Origin: Calendula officinalis
Lineage: Eukaryota > Streptophyta > Magnoliopsida > Asterales > Asteraceae
NCBI GenBank assembly: GCA_963853835.1
Contig: OY970820.1
Coordinates: forward strand, 26,477,873-26,541,872
Reading direction: 5' to 3'
Length of the DNA: 64,000 bases
In this document: positions 9,965-21,152 of the stretch, piece after piece
Layout of the letters: each line of letters opens with the position of its first letter
How positions within the stretch are numbered: the stretch's first letter is position 1
Notes under the pieces: generated by a model
What the model was told of the DNA's origin: nothing
The model's database searches: none
What the model saw: the letters and a program-made list of their open reading frames with translations, nothing else
Position numbers and translations under genes: made by a program

Positions 9965-12900
9965 GGTGATGAAAGCAAACATGTCTGGTACCTAGACAGT
10001 GGTTGCTCAAGACACATGACTGGTTACAAATCCCTGCTGGAAGAGTTTGAAGTTTGTGATGGCCCCTCAGTAGTTTTTGGTGATAATGGTAGAGGCTCAA
10101 CTGAAGGTTATGGAACCATCTCTAATGGATCCATAAAAATCACAAGAGTTGGTTATGTAAACGGGCTGAAACATAATCTTAACAGCATTAGCCAACTTTG
10201 TGATGCAAAGTTCTCAGTGAACTTTAACGAATACAGAGGAACGGTGACAGATAAGAATGGAAAGCTAGTATTAGTTGCTCCCAGAACCAAGAATGTCTAT
10301 ACACTTGACATGAATCCTCAAAGTCAAGAAGTCTGTCTATTCTCTCACTCTACTGAAGAGCTGAATTGGCTGTGGCACAAAAGACTATCTCACCTGAACT
10401 TCAAAAAAATATATCGAAGCTGGCGCGAGGTCAGCTGGTGAACGGTCTGCCACAAATCAAATATGAAAAGGATAAGCTTTGTCCTGCATGTGAACAAGGT
10501 AAACAACATAAAAGCTCCTTCAAATCAAAGCAATGTTTTTCCATCAACAGATGCCTTCACATGCTCCATATGGATCTTTTTGGTCCCATGAGCACTGAAA
10601 GTCTAGGTGGAAAGAAGTATACACTTGTTATCGTTGATGAATACTCACGATATACTTGGGTTATATTTTTACGCCACAAGAGTGATGCAGCTGATGAAAT
10701 TATCAAGTTCATCAAAAGGATGGAACTTCTAAACGGGTCTAGAGTCAAGATGCTGAGATCAGACAACGATACTGAATTCAGAAACAAGACTTTGGAAGTT
10801 TTCTGTTCATATGTTGGGATCTCCCAAAACTTTTCAGCTGCAAGAACACCTCAACAGAATGGTGTTGCTGAAAGAAGGAACAAAACCCTTATAGAAGCTG
10901 CAAGAACAATGCTTGCTGAGTCAAACATGCCTAAGAAATTTTGGGCAGAGGCTGTTAACACAACTTGTTTTACTCAGAATAGGTCTCTCTATGTGAAGAG
11001 ACACAAAAAGACTTCTTATGAGATTTTTCGTCAGAGGAAACCTTTCATCGGTTTCTTTCACGTGTTTGGCTGTGTGTGTTTTGTGTTAAACACAAGAGAT
11101 CAGCTGAGTAAATTTAACTCTAAAGCTGATGAAGCCATTTTCTTGGGATACTCCACTCTATCCAAAGCATATAGAGTTTTCAACAAAATAAGACAAACAT
11201 TGGAAGAGTCCATAAATGTTACTTTTGAAGAACACTCAAACGCTTTGAACCCCTCCTCTGCTGAATCGTCTGATGCATTTCAGAGATCAGCTGAATCATC
11301 CCCTGATGATACAACTGAAGCATTCTCTGATGCTTTAAATCTCTTTGATGTTCCCGTAAATGAATCAGATGAGACATTCCATGATGCTCCTACATATCTT
11401 GTGGACATTGCAGCTGTTCGACAAGAGATTCCAACAGTTAGAGCATCATCCAAGGCTACTTCTAAGCCACCTCTTCATACTTCAAGAAGATCAGTTCAAA
11501 ATGAAGTAATTCATCCCGCTGAGCAATCAGCCGCTCAACAAGGATCTAATTCTGCTGAATCTTCCTCTTCTACTGCTGCTCCTCAATCTAAGTGGACCTC
11601 AGAACATCCAATTGAGTTAATCATTGGAGATCCACAACAGGGAGTAGTCACTAGAAGTAAAGCATCATGCAATCTTTGCTTATGGTCTTGTTTTCTAGCA
11701 ACTGAAGAACCGAAAAATATTAAAGCTGCTTTAGAAGACTCAAGCTGGATTCAGGCGATGCAGGAATAACTTAACCAATTCGAGGTCAACAAAGTATGGC
11801 AGCTGGTACCTCCACCAGCTGGAAAGACAATAATTGGTACTAAATGGGTATTTAGGAATAAAATGGATGAAGAAGGTGTAGTTATTCGCAACAAAGCTAG
11901 ACTTGTTGCACAAGGATACAGAGAAGAGGAAGGAATCGATTTCGATGAAACATTTGCTCCAGTGGCTAGGCTTGAGGCTATTAGAATACTTCTAGCCTAC
12001 GCTGCTTACAAAGACTTCACAGTTTTTCAGATGGACGTGAAGAGTGCTTTCTTAAACGGGAAACTGCAAGAGGAAGTGTATGTTAAACAACCACCAGGGT
12101 TTGAAAATCCTAAGTATTTAGACTATGTGTTTAAACTGGATAAAGCGCTGTATGGGTTGAAACAAGCTCCTCGTGCATGGTATGATACACTCTCCACGTT
12201 CCTCATAGCAAATGATTTCACCAGGGGAAAGATTGATAAAACCTTATTCATTCGCAAAATCAAAGGTGATATCATTCTTGTTCAAATTTATGTGGATGAC
12301 ATAATTTTTGGTGCTACTGATGAAAAACTTTGTAGACGTTTTTCAAAACTTATGTCTACAAAGTATGAGATGATCATGATGGGTGAATTGACATATTTTC
12401 TTGGCTTACAAGTTAAGCAATCTAAAAATGAAATTTTTATAAATCAAGAAAAATATATCAAAGATCTTTTAACGAAATTCGATATGAATTCATCATCATC
12501 CATGAAAACACTAATGGCTCCTCCAAACAATTTAGATGCTGACATCACTGGTAAGTCAGTTGATGTCACATTCTATAGAGGAATCATTGGATCATTACTC
12601 TATCTCACCGCCAGCAGACCAGATATTATGTTTGCTACTTGCATGTGTGCTAGGTATCAAGCTGATCCTAGAGAATCTCACTTAATAGCTGCAAAAAGAA
12701 TTTTGAGGTACCTTAAGGGTACTCCAAGCCTAGGTCTTTGGTATGCCAAAGACTCTGGGCTTGATCTAATTGGCTATTCAGATTCAGACTTTGCTGGTTG
12801 CAAAATGGATAGAAAGAGCACCACTGGAGGATGTCAGCTGCTTGGTGGAAAGCTAGTCAGCTGGACAAGCAAGAAACAAAGCACTGTTTCTACCTCCACA

Positions 12901-13230
12901 GCTGAAGCAGAATATGTTGCTGTTGGAAGCTGTTGTGCTCAAGTCCTTTGGATGAAGAATCAGCTTGTTGATTTCGACATGAACTTCTGCAAAGTTCCTA
13001 TCTATTGCGATAACACGAGTGCTATTGCAATCAGCAACAATCCAGTTCTTCATTCTAGAACCAAACATATCGACATAAGGTATCATTTTATTAGAGATCA
13101 CATTGAACAAGGTGACGTGGAACTCCACTTCATTTCAACTGACCTTCAGCTGGCTGATCTATTCACTAAGCCTTTAGATGAAAAACGATTAAACTTTTTG
13201 ATCAGCGAGTTAGGTATGTTGAATGCTTGA
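9965..13230 (+). pseudogene. Copia-1 pol: protease, integrase, RT, RNase H
   Basis: The aspartic protease motif is DSGCSRHMTG near 9992. The integrase HHCC finger spans HKRLSHLNF to CPACEQGKQHK. The catalytic DDE residues lie in LHMDLFGP, RSDNDTEF and PQQNGVAERRN. The RT motifs are MDVKSAFLNG and IYVDDIIFG. RNase H has YSDSDFAGCKMDRKSTTGG and STAEAEYVA, and the end is GMLNA at 13230. Two lesions are visible: a 1-nt frameshift in the A-run at about 10402-10408, and a stop TAA at 11767-11769 between integrase and RT. The intact copy would cut the polyprotein, copy RNA to DNA and integrate it. Domain order is typical Copia and there are no missing catalytic residues apart from the frame breaks. 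Confidence 0.93.
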
Positions 13231-13753
13231 ATCAACTGCTGAAGTACTATCAGCAGCTGATAAGATTCACCTTGTTACTTAGTACATTCAGCTGACTAAA
13301 ACCTTTTGAATTTATCAGTCAACCGAATAAAATCTCTTAAATGATAACTTATCATGTTTTATAAGTTAAAACGTTTGGTTCTCCTATAAAAAGGCATCTT
13401 TCAACCCTATCCACACGTTCTCTGTGGTAAATATTTCCACTCAAGTGAAAATATTTGGCATTTATGAGGGACAAGACACCCTGACACAGAAACGGCTCCA
13501 CTACCCTGACACAGAAACGGATCCACTACCTCACACTGTCACATCCAACCTCCTTTGCACGATAACCAACGTGTCTATAGTTGGTTATAACTATCCATTT
13601 ATGACCCGGTTCAAATTTAAATCTTTACCCAAACCGTCCCATAAATCCCTATAAATACCCATCCATTCTCCACTCCTCGTCATCTCTCCCACAATTCTTT
13701 CTCCAAAAACCCTCTATTTATAAACCTTTATCTTTCTTCCCTCTCTCCTCAAA
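13231..13753 (+). promoter_or_regulatory. Copia-1 internal leader and promoter of the extra ORF
   Basis: After pol there is a 523-bp non-coding stretch. It carries CAGCTG words near 13245 and 13290 and a tandem pair of about 27 bp (core CCTGACACAGAAACGG, 13478-13530). A good TATA box TATAAATA (13650-13657) lies 104 bp before the extra ORF's ATG, followed by a CT-rich leader typical of plant 5' UTRs. I infer a separate mRNA for the extra ORF; no direct evidence exists here. Confidence 0.55.
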
Positions 13754-16700
13754 ATGTCGAAGAAAGCCCCAACGGTTTCTCTTACTAGGGCTGCTATTGA
13801 GTTCACTCAGAACTCAAACCTAGTAGGCAACTTTTCCCCACCGGATGATCTTATCGATATTTATCGACCAATTGTGACGTTTGTGCGTCACTGCCCCATC
13901 CGTGGTGCCTTTACCAGAGTCACCAAGAGTATCATTGAACTCTTGCGTGATTTCTGGATGTCCGCCTCCGCCCCTGGAGACGACATCACTGCGTAAGTTG
14001 GAGATCATAAAATCACCATTTCTCTTGATGATTTCCGAGTTGCCTGCGGATTCGATTATCTGCAACCTGGTGAAGAATATCAACAGACTAAATCTGCTGA
14101 TGAAGCTAAAATGAGTCTAATCCGTATCACTGGATACAGATTAGAAAACGAAGAAGACAGGGTGCCGATCTTCAAGAAGTCTCAGCTGACGAGACCATGG
14201 GCCTATTTCTTTACCCACATCATTCAGGGTATCGGAGGCAATTCCGGGTCTCTCAACCAGTGCAACTCCAGCATGCAAGTCTTTGCTGAAGCCCTAGTCA
14301 GTGGTCAGCGGATCGACTACGGGAAACTGGTGTACGAGGAGGTCAAGACGAAGCTGAAAAGCAAGGGAAATCATATTTCCTATCTTCGCTTTTTCACATT
14401 GTGCATCGCACATGTGATGGTTGAAAAGCTGGAGATCAATTATGAAGACCTTCCAGGGGATTCTGTGATGGTTCGTTCCATCGCTAACATCATCTTCCAA
14501 AGGAAGGAAGATGAAAGAGAATTTCCTCTCACCTCGTACATGCTGAAGATCATAGATGATCGAGTCAGATCCAAAAGGGATCGAAAGAAGGGCGTAACAT
14601 CGAAGAAATCCGCCCTCCAAGAAGGTAAATCCTTTTCTCATCTGAAGCGTTTTCCCTCAACTGGGCGACCATCCCCAGCTGCTGATGGGAAAACCACCAC
14701 CTCAACAGGGATCTCAATCCTTGAGAATGAGGATTCTGCTGATGCAGATGACTCTCCTCTGGTGGTGAAGAAGCGAGTTAAGCGACCCTCTGATCGCCCT
14801 CCTTCTTCTTCATTCTTTTTATCATCTTCTTCTGCCACCAGTACTTCTGTCTCCCCTCTGCTGGAGGTAAGAAGGACTGCTACTATTGGTGCAGAGAAGA
14901 TGATTGCAGATGCTGAACTTGAAAAAGATTCAGCATCTGGACTCAGCCGGGGTCCTAAAGAAGATCACCTACGATCAGAGGTTTCATCAGCTTCTGATCT
15001 TTGTTCTTCTCATTTTCAGATTGGCAGTGTTTATCAAGGAACTCCACCAATATTCGGAGTTCCTAATCGAACACTCTCGGCTGTTTCATCTTCCTTCCCT
15101 TTCATCCACTCTCTCTCTGCTGATTTCTCAACAAGTCAGCAGACTTCAAAACGGCAATCTCGTTCTTTAGGAGTTAGTGCCGGCTCCACACCTCTGCGTA
15201 GCTCCTCGACCGATTCATTATCTGTCGTTGTAACAAGGGAACAAACTCCACAAGCAACCTCAGTCTCTCAACAGACTGCTGGTGAAGTTTTTGGCTCATC
15301 CCAAGCCACCCGAGTGTCAGCTGCACACACACCACCCCCAACTTCTTCATCACTCCCTGAGTCTTCAGCTGATGATAGATTGACTGGAAACCAAGTCAAT
15401 CCTGAAGCTGTTCTTTCTGTTTCTCACAACGTTACCAGCTCAAACCAGCTGGTGATCGAGGAAACCACCACCGCCAATGAAGAAACAACTTTAGACCAAG
15501 TTGTTACTAAGGCAACTACCCAAGCTGCCAATGATCGCGAACGTATTCGCCAACTGAGATGTGAGGCAGCTGACCCACCACCCAGAGGAATTCTTCCTCC
15601 AGTCTCCATAACAGTTTCGCTGACTGTTGAGACCGAAGCACCAGATTCTCAAACAGCATTTCATATGATGTTTGATTCTGCTGATATCCCCATTCAGCAG
15701 TACACCTTTTCAGATGATGAAGAGATGCATGAATCTGGGTTTCAAACTGTTTTGACAACTGAAGTAGGCACTTCTGTTTTAACCCCAGAAGTTTCAGTTG
15801 GACCCAACTCACCCCCCATAGTTTCTGAGGAGCCCATAGGAACTCTTCTTCCTACCTCGGGAACACCTTCTTCCACAGCTGAGGTTACCCCTCAAGCTGG
15901 AGACATGCCGGACCCCTTCCCCAAAAGCGTCCAAGTGTCCCATGCTGAATCCAGCAAAGCTGGAGGAAGCATTCCCATCAGAGCCGCTGCTGCTCTGATG
16001 TCTAGTGTTGTTACATCCCAGATTCGACCTGGGATGGCCACGCTGAGGAAGCAGATGGATTCCCTTCGCAGGGATGTTCCAAAGAAGTTTGCCAAAACTG
16101 CTGAGAACCTCTCTTCCAGCATAACTTCTCTGCACGCCTAGGTCCACTCTCAGACTACGTGCGTCAAGAGTTGAACTCCCTTCGCGATTCTGACAGAGTC
16201 GAAAGTGTCAAACTTCTCTCCGAAGTTCGGGACAGCCTGGCTCTTGCCCAATCAAAGCAAGAGTCTCTGCTGACAATCACTCATAGCCACCTTTCTAAGG
16301 CTATTGAGGAGTCAGCTTCTGCTGTGTCCACCAGGTTGGACAAAATGGAGACTGAAGTCAGCTCGCTGACTTCTCAAGTCGCTGGTCTCCAACGCACCCT
16401 CGACCTCATTCTTGCCAAGCTTAATGAGGGTGATGCTTATGTCCATCCTGCTTCAGCACCAGAGAGTACCCCTCTTCTTCGGGCACTCTCTTAGGGGGAG
16501 AAAGAGGCCACTTCAGCAGGTGAACAACATGGTGAACAAGAAAGTTCACAACTCATAATCACCTCTGCTGTTGGAGCCAATACTGAAGACGTTCCAGCAG
16601 GTGACAACTCAAGAAATCCACCTATCACCTCTGCTGGAACATCGGAAGAAGAAGCTGAAACTTCAACTGGTTTTACTAAAATCGTTGATTTTTTTGAATC

Positions 16701-17664
16701 AGTTGAGGTCCCAAAAGTCCAAGCCCCGCAAATCCAAAACCCTCAGCCTATTTCACAGGAGATTCCTCATCCTGCTGAGGGGGAGCCTACATCTGCTGTG
16801 GTTGAAAACCTCATTTTAAATGAAGTTGGAACCGCTGTTGATCTTGATACAGCCTTAACCCTTCAAAGAAAAACTCATGAAGAGCTGCATCGAAGAGCTG
16901 AAACACAAAGAGCTGAGAACATTAGGTTGTTCAACAAAGTTCTTGATCAGCGTAGGCAGGAAGCAAAGATCACCAGCGTAAGGGCCCCCAAATTCGATCC
17001 CAGCTGCCCTGATGAAATTGTAATAACAAGGGCTGGGAGTGCGGTGCTCCATGAAAAGTTCTCTTTGAACAAGATCAGCCTCATTCTGAACTACGATGAA
17101 TGGAAAGAGGCTGAAGCAGCTGCCAGAACTGCGAAACCATCGCGGATTATAACAGAACTGGAAAATGAGATTCAATTCGCAATCTAATCCTTCAAGATTC
17201 TATGCGATGAAATCAGGAAACATGCTCCTGAGTTGGTATATCGCATACCTCCTGAATTGTGTGAATCTCAAGCTGCTGTTGTCAGAAAGACTGCTGGTGA
17301 AAGCTCCTCAGCGAGAGGGGAGAAACGTAAGTCCGTTCTCCTTGAGCCTCTTGCTGACTCCAGACCACTGGATATTGGGTCGTCAATCATATTTGCTAAA
17401 CGACCAAAACCCAATATCACAAAAGCCGTTCCCACGGGAGTTAACTTTGTCCCTGGGCTGATCGTGAAAGAACCAATTCACGACTTTTGCTATCTGGAGA
17501 AGAAGGTGCAATGCTTCCAGCGGGCAGATGAGTTGGAAATGTGTGATGTGGATCAACTCATGACCTATCACAAGCTGTTGAGTTCATATACTGAAGAGGG
17601 AAGAGAAATTAAGAACCTAATAGACTCAGCCTTCCGCTCACTGTATCGCAGTGTCGTTGGATAA
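13754..17664 (+). pseudogene. Copia-1 extra 3' ORF (unknown function)
   Basis: A protein of about 1300 codons begins MSKKAPTVSLTRAA at 13754. The N-terminal domain carries IYRPIVTFVR, LLRDFW and DHKITISLDDF, which line up with FRPIVKFLK, LVDFW and KHITVTEQS in the Copia-2 extra ORF, so the two are distant homologs. A long Ser/Thr/Pro-rich, likely disordered middle follows, then a heptad-type coiled coil (LDKMETEVSSLTSQVAGLQ, about 16340-16400), then a conserved-looking charged C-terminal domain ending at 17664. No signal peptide or clear membrane segment is seen, arguing against an envelope protein. Lesions are a stop TAA at 13994, a frame change near 16139, and stops at 16492 and 17185. The function is not established; a nuclear or DNA-binding role is only my hypothesis. 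Confidence 0.75.
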
Positions 17665-17874
17665 GCTATATCCAAGGCATTATGTTTTTTGATTTTCCTT
17701 GTATTTCAATTTCCTTATCAATAGAAAATCAAAACTTTGTAATATACTTGTAAAAATTGTAAAAAGATAAACATATACAAAAGAACCCTAAGGGTCAAAG
17801 TACATAAGTATTCAGCTGACTTCTTTCAGCTGAATCATTACAGGGTTACACTTATACGGCTATTCGACTGCATC

Positions 17875-17888
17875 AAATAGGGGGAGAT
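17875..17888 (+). other. Copia-1 polypurine tract
   Basis: AAATAGGGGGAGAT directly abuts the 3' LTR and would prime plus-strand DNA synthesis. Confidence 0.85.
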
Positions 17889-18852
17889 TGTTAGTCCCAA
17901 GACTAAGTAAATAAGATTTGATGCTCGATAGCCAAGAAGAATAAATAACAGCTGAAGTATGTATCTCAGCTGAAGCAAGTATATACAATAAACCTTCAGC
18001 TGAGTACGTACTTAGCTTTAGGATACAAGTCAAATCAACGGCTATTAACAAGAGTTCATTCGAAGTCTATGACCAAAGGACAAAGACAAGAAGAAGACTA
18101 TTCAGCTGATTGTGGAATCAGCCGCCTGCTGCAGATGAAGACTTAATGGAAATGTTCATTGACACCTTGAACATTTCCCGTTCCCGCTCAAAGAAGAAGA
18201 AAACGATGAAGATCTTTTATTTTGGAATAGAAGATAATGTCAGTACAACTTCATCGTTTGTCCCTCAAGCATGTAAAGAGAAAGTCAACAACTTCTGTAC
18301 TTATGTAGTACACATTTCACTGTGCGTCAGAAAAGGTACAGGAAGAAGTGGACACAAAGTACACTCGGGACAATAACTTGTGCAATAGCATTTAATGATC
18401 CATGGCAAGTCTACATCGACGAATAATATGTTTACACGTCGTCAAACTTGTGGACTAAGGAACATGGATCTTGGGCTATAAATACAAACGTAAATGCTTG
18501 CATTTACAACACCTTTAGAACACCCTTAGAAATCATAAGCACAAGAACATTCTCTGAGAGTTAGTTATTGTCTAAGTATTAACTCCTCTATAGTTATTAG
18601 TAAGGCATTAATATCAGCTGTTAGTATCAGCTGATATAACTCTCAGTGTATACCCTTCTAGTTTGAGCGGTCTAAAGTGTCAACTCAAGTATAGAGTTTT
18701 AGGTAGTGTGTACTATCTATTTCCGCAAACTCTGTATTGTATTAAGCTGTTTTTAATAAAGCTCTTAATCATTGAAATCTTGTTGTTATTTACTTATCGT
18801 ATCTTCGTTACTCGGTCATAACGCAACACGGTTGTGTTGTTGGGATCCAACA
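17889..18852 (+). repeat. Copia-1 3' LTR
   Basis: 964 bp, with the same ends as the 5' LTR. It differs by about 15 substitutions and lacks 6 bp present in the 5' copy near 6723. It has six CAGCTG words, all at the same places. An open frame at 18110-18376 is an LTR shadow. Confidence 0.95.
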
Positions 18853-20494
18853 GTATTTATGCTACCTAATTTTGTGATTACATACCTAAACAATGATGCA
18901 ACTTATTAATTAACAAATTGGGAATTTAATTCTCTTTATTGATATCTGTAAATAGCTCATACAGTCTCGAAGAAGAGAAATATGAAATGATCAACTTCAT
19001 TATTCAAATGAGTTAGACCATCTACAGGTTTGTAAAAAAAACCTTAACATTATTGTTTTACAATTTGAACACATTGTTTATTACTCAATATGGTATTAAC
19101 TTACAACCTATTATTTTCTTTTTTTTTTTTATGTTTTTCTTATACTAATTAAAATCGCATGTTTTATATGATGTTTAAGAGGCTGCAACCACTTCTTAGA
19201 CATGATACTTATATATGCTTCATTTGACTTGCATTCATAGTCAAACTATAAGATTTGTCCGAAAATGAAGAATGTCTAATTTATGATGAAATAGGTAATA
19301 AGATTAAATAAAATGCAAAAGTAATAATAATAATAATTTTTTTACTTTCGTTTTTTGTTTCAGTCATAGGAAGTAGGAAGTGGTCAAGCAGTTTCTCTCC
19401 ATATTGAGCACGAAAGAGGGTATGGTCTGTTGACTTTTCAAAAGCGGAGCTCACAAAGTTAGCAAGTGGTAGTAATGATTGAAATGTTAAATAAAGGTTT
19501 AATCCCTATTTTTTATTTATTAATCATCGAGGTTATTTTAATTGCATAAAAAGAGTATATTAATAATTAGTGTATGTTTTTACTGTATTTTATACTAAAG
19601 GGTCAAATGGGTAGATAGTTGACCAAAATGTACTTTACTATGTTTATTGTATATAACCTACTAATTTTTCTATTGAAAAAGGGAAAGTTTTTATGGGGAC
19701 CGAATGAAACTCGGTTTGGCCCCGTTACCCGAACCGCTCATTTTATATTGTCTTCTTCTTAGGAATGCTTACTGTGTAACTGCAGGGCACACATACCGAG
19801 CATATTGATGCATTTGCTGAGAATATAAGTCAAAATTAACCCTAATCGACCCATTGGCAAATGGTCAAAGTTGGCAAGTATATTAATTTTTTGAACATTA
19901 GATAACGGAAGCTCTAATAAATATGCAGTACACATTTGACCCGTTAGCCCGACCTACCCATTTGACCAAATGTTAATTTTAACTGCATAAATTATCTTAC
20001 CAAAATACTAGATTACTATTGAATATTTAAAGTAATAAATCTTATATGATATTAGTTAGTTATAGAAAAATTTAAAGTTTTGGGTCAAACTTATTTGAAT
20101 AAACTTTTTGCAGAATACAACATCGTTGGACAACCAGATTAAACATCTTTATATCTAATGGGAAATGCTATGCTTAATCTTCCGGAAGCTCAAGAGAAAT
20201 GGCATTGTTGATTGATTTTATGGGCTGGTCTTTTTTTATACACTCCACCACAAATCTTTGAAGCGTTTTGGAAGGTTCTGTTCATGTAGGAATATCACAT
20301 TTTTTAGTTCTTATTTTTCCACAACTCAACGTTATATCCTTTTATTTTATAGAAGTGCATAATATTGTTCGAGAATTAGTAGTTTATTACTTTTATGAAT
20401 TTTAACTATATGATTTTTAAAATTTTCTGTTATTTTTAGTTCTATTTTTCGAAGCATGCCCGCCCATTTGAGCGGGCTTTGAAGCTAGTACATA

Positions 20495-20757
20495 CTCCCT
20501 CCGTCCCTAAATAAAGTTCCCATTTCTCCTTATATTTTTGTCCCTAAATAAAGTTCCCATTTCACAAGTTGATGGGGTCCACTTAATAAAATAATATAAT
20601 TATTAAGCACCCCACTACTAACAATTCACTAACTATCTTTCTCTCTCCAAACCAACTTTATATTTTAATCAAATTTATTACCATGACCCCACCACTAACT
20701 TTCTCCTTAAATCTTGTGCCCAAGACAAATGAGAACTTTATTTAGGGACGGAGGGAG
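20495..20757. mobile_element. Stowaway MITE
   Basis: TA target duplication (20493-20494, 20758-20759) and TIRs CTCCCTCCGTCCCTAAATAA on the left with its complement TTTAGGGACGGAGGGAG on the right. It is 263 bp long and non-coding. The subterminal word CCCTAAATAAAGTTCCCATT is duplicated near the left end (20506 and 20542). It sits 6 bp from the Helitron 3' end. Confidence 0.95.
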
Positions 20758-20759
20758 TA

Positions 20760-21152
20760 TATATTAAAACAAAGAATATTATGTAAATAAATTTTTATAA
20801 TGTGAATATCACATCACTTAAATAAACAGTTGAGATTCTTTTATTTCTTTATTGTTTTATTGTTTGGAGTTTGGACAAGTCAACTTGACTAGTGTAACTT
20901 AAAAAAAATACAAAAGATGAGCGAGTTTCTAAGTATACTAATTATCCTAAACATTTGTAGTATTTACATATTAGCGTACAAATTTCACAATCTCACAACT
21001 ATAACATACTTCTATTATACAAAGAGAATACCAACCAAAATAAAACACGACCCAACACTAAAAGAAATCTCAAAAAAAAAACAAAAAAAAAAATCTCACT
21101 AATTAATTGCTATTGCTAGGTTGCTCCATTATACACGTCACCGGAATCTTTA
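20760..21152. other. AT-rich 3' flank of the SMXL gene
   Basis: AT-rich sequence downstream of the SMXL stop codon, likely including its 3' UTR on the minus strand. A short A-rich open frame at 20917-21102 is of low complexity and not supported as a gene. Confidence 0.5.

Larger units (their letters stand above)
6487..18852 (+). mobile_element. Copia-1: LTR retrotransposon with extra 3' ORF
   Basis: This 12.4 kb element is bounded by a perfect 5-bp target duplication GTATT (6482-6486 and 18853-18857). The order is LTR, PBS, gag, protease, integrase, reverse transcriptase, RNase H, internal promoter, extra ORF, PPT, LTR. Integrase before RT makes it Copia; the long ORF after RNase H resembles Sirevirus/Maximus-type Copia elements. 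The LTRs differ by roughly 15 substitutions and one 6-bp indel by eye, so it is fairly young. Gag, pol and the extra ORF all carry stops or frameshifts. CAGCTG occurs about 42 times across the element where about 3 would be expected by chance. Confidence 0.95.
5040..20488 (+). mobile_element. Non-autonomous Helitron, split by Copia-1
   Basis: The 3' end is textbook: a perfect 6-bp hairpin GCCCGC...GCGGGC (20458-20477) with an 8-nt loop, 7 nt, then CTAG (20485-20488), followed by T. A plausible 5' end starts TCTTCCTCTATATATGAGGC at 5040, preceded by A, consistent with insertion between A and T. Without the Copia insertion (6487-18852 plus one 5-bp repeat) it is about 3.1 kb. No Rep/helicase ORF is visible, so it is non-autonomous. 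The segment near 5120-5400 is rich in tcaaccctaat-like words seen in plant 5' leaders and may be captured host DNA. The 3' end is firm, the 5' end less so. Confidence 0.6.

Noticed and set aside
20917..21102. Small 61-residue frame downstream of SMXL
   Set aside because: AT-rich with a poly-lysine end from an A-run; no support.
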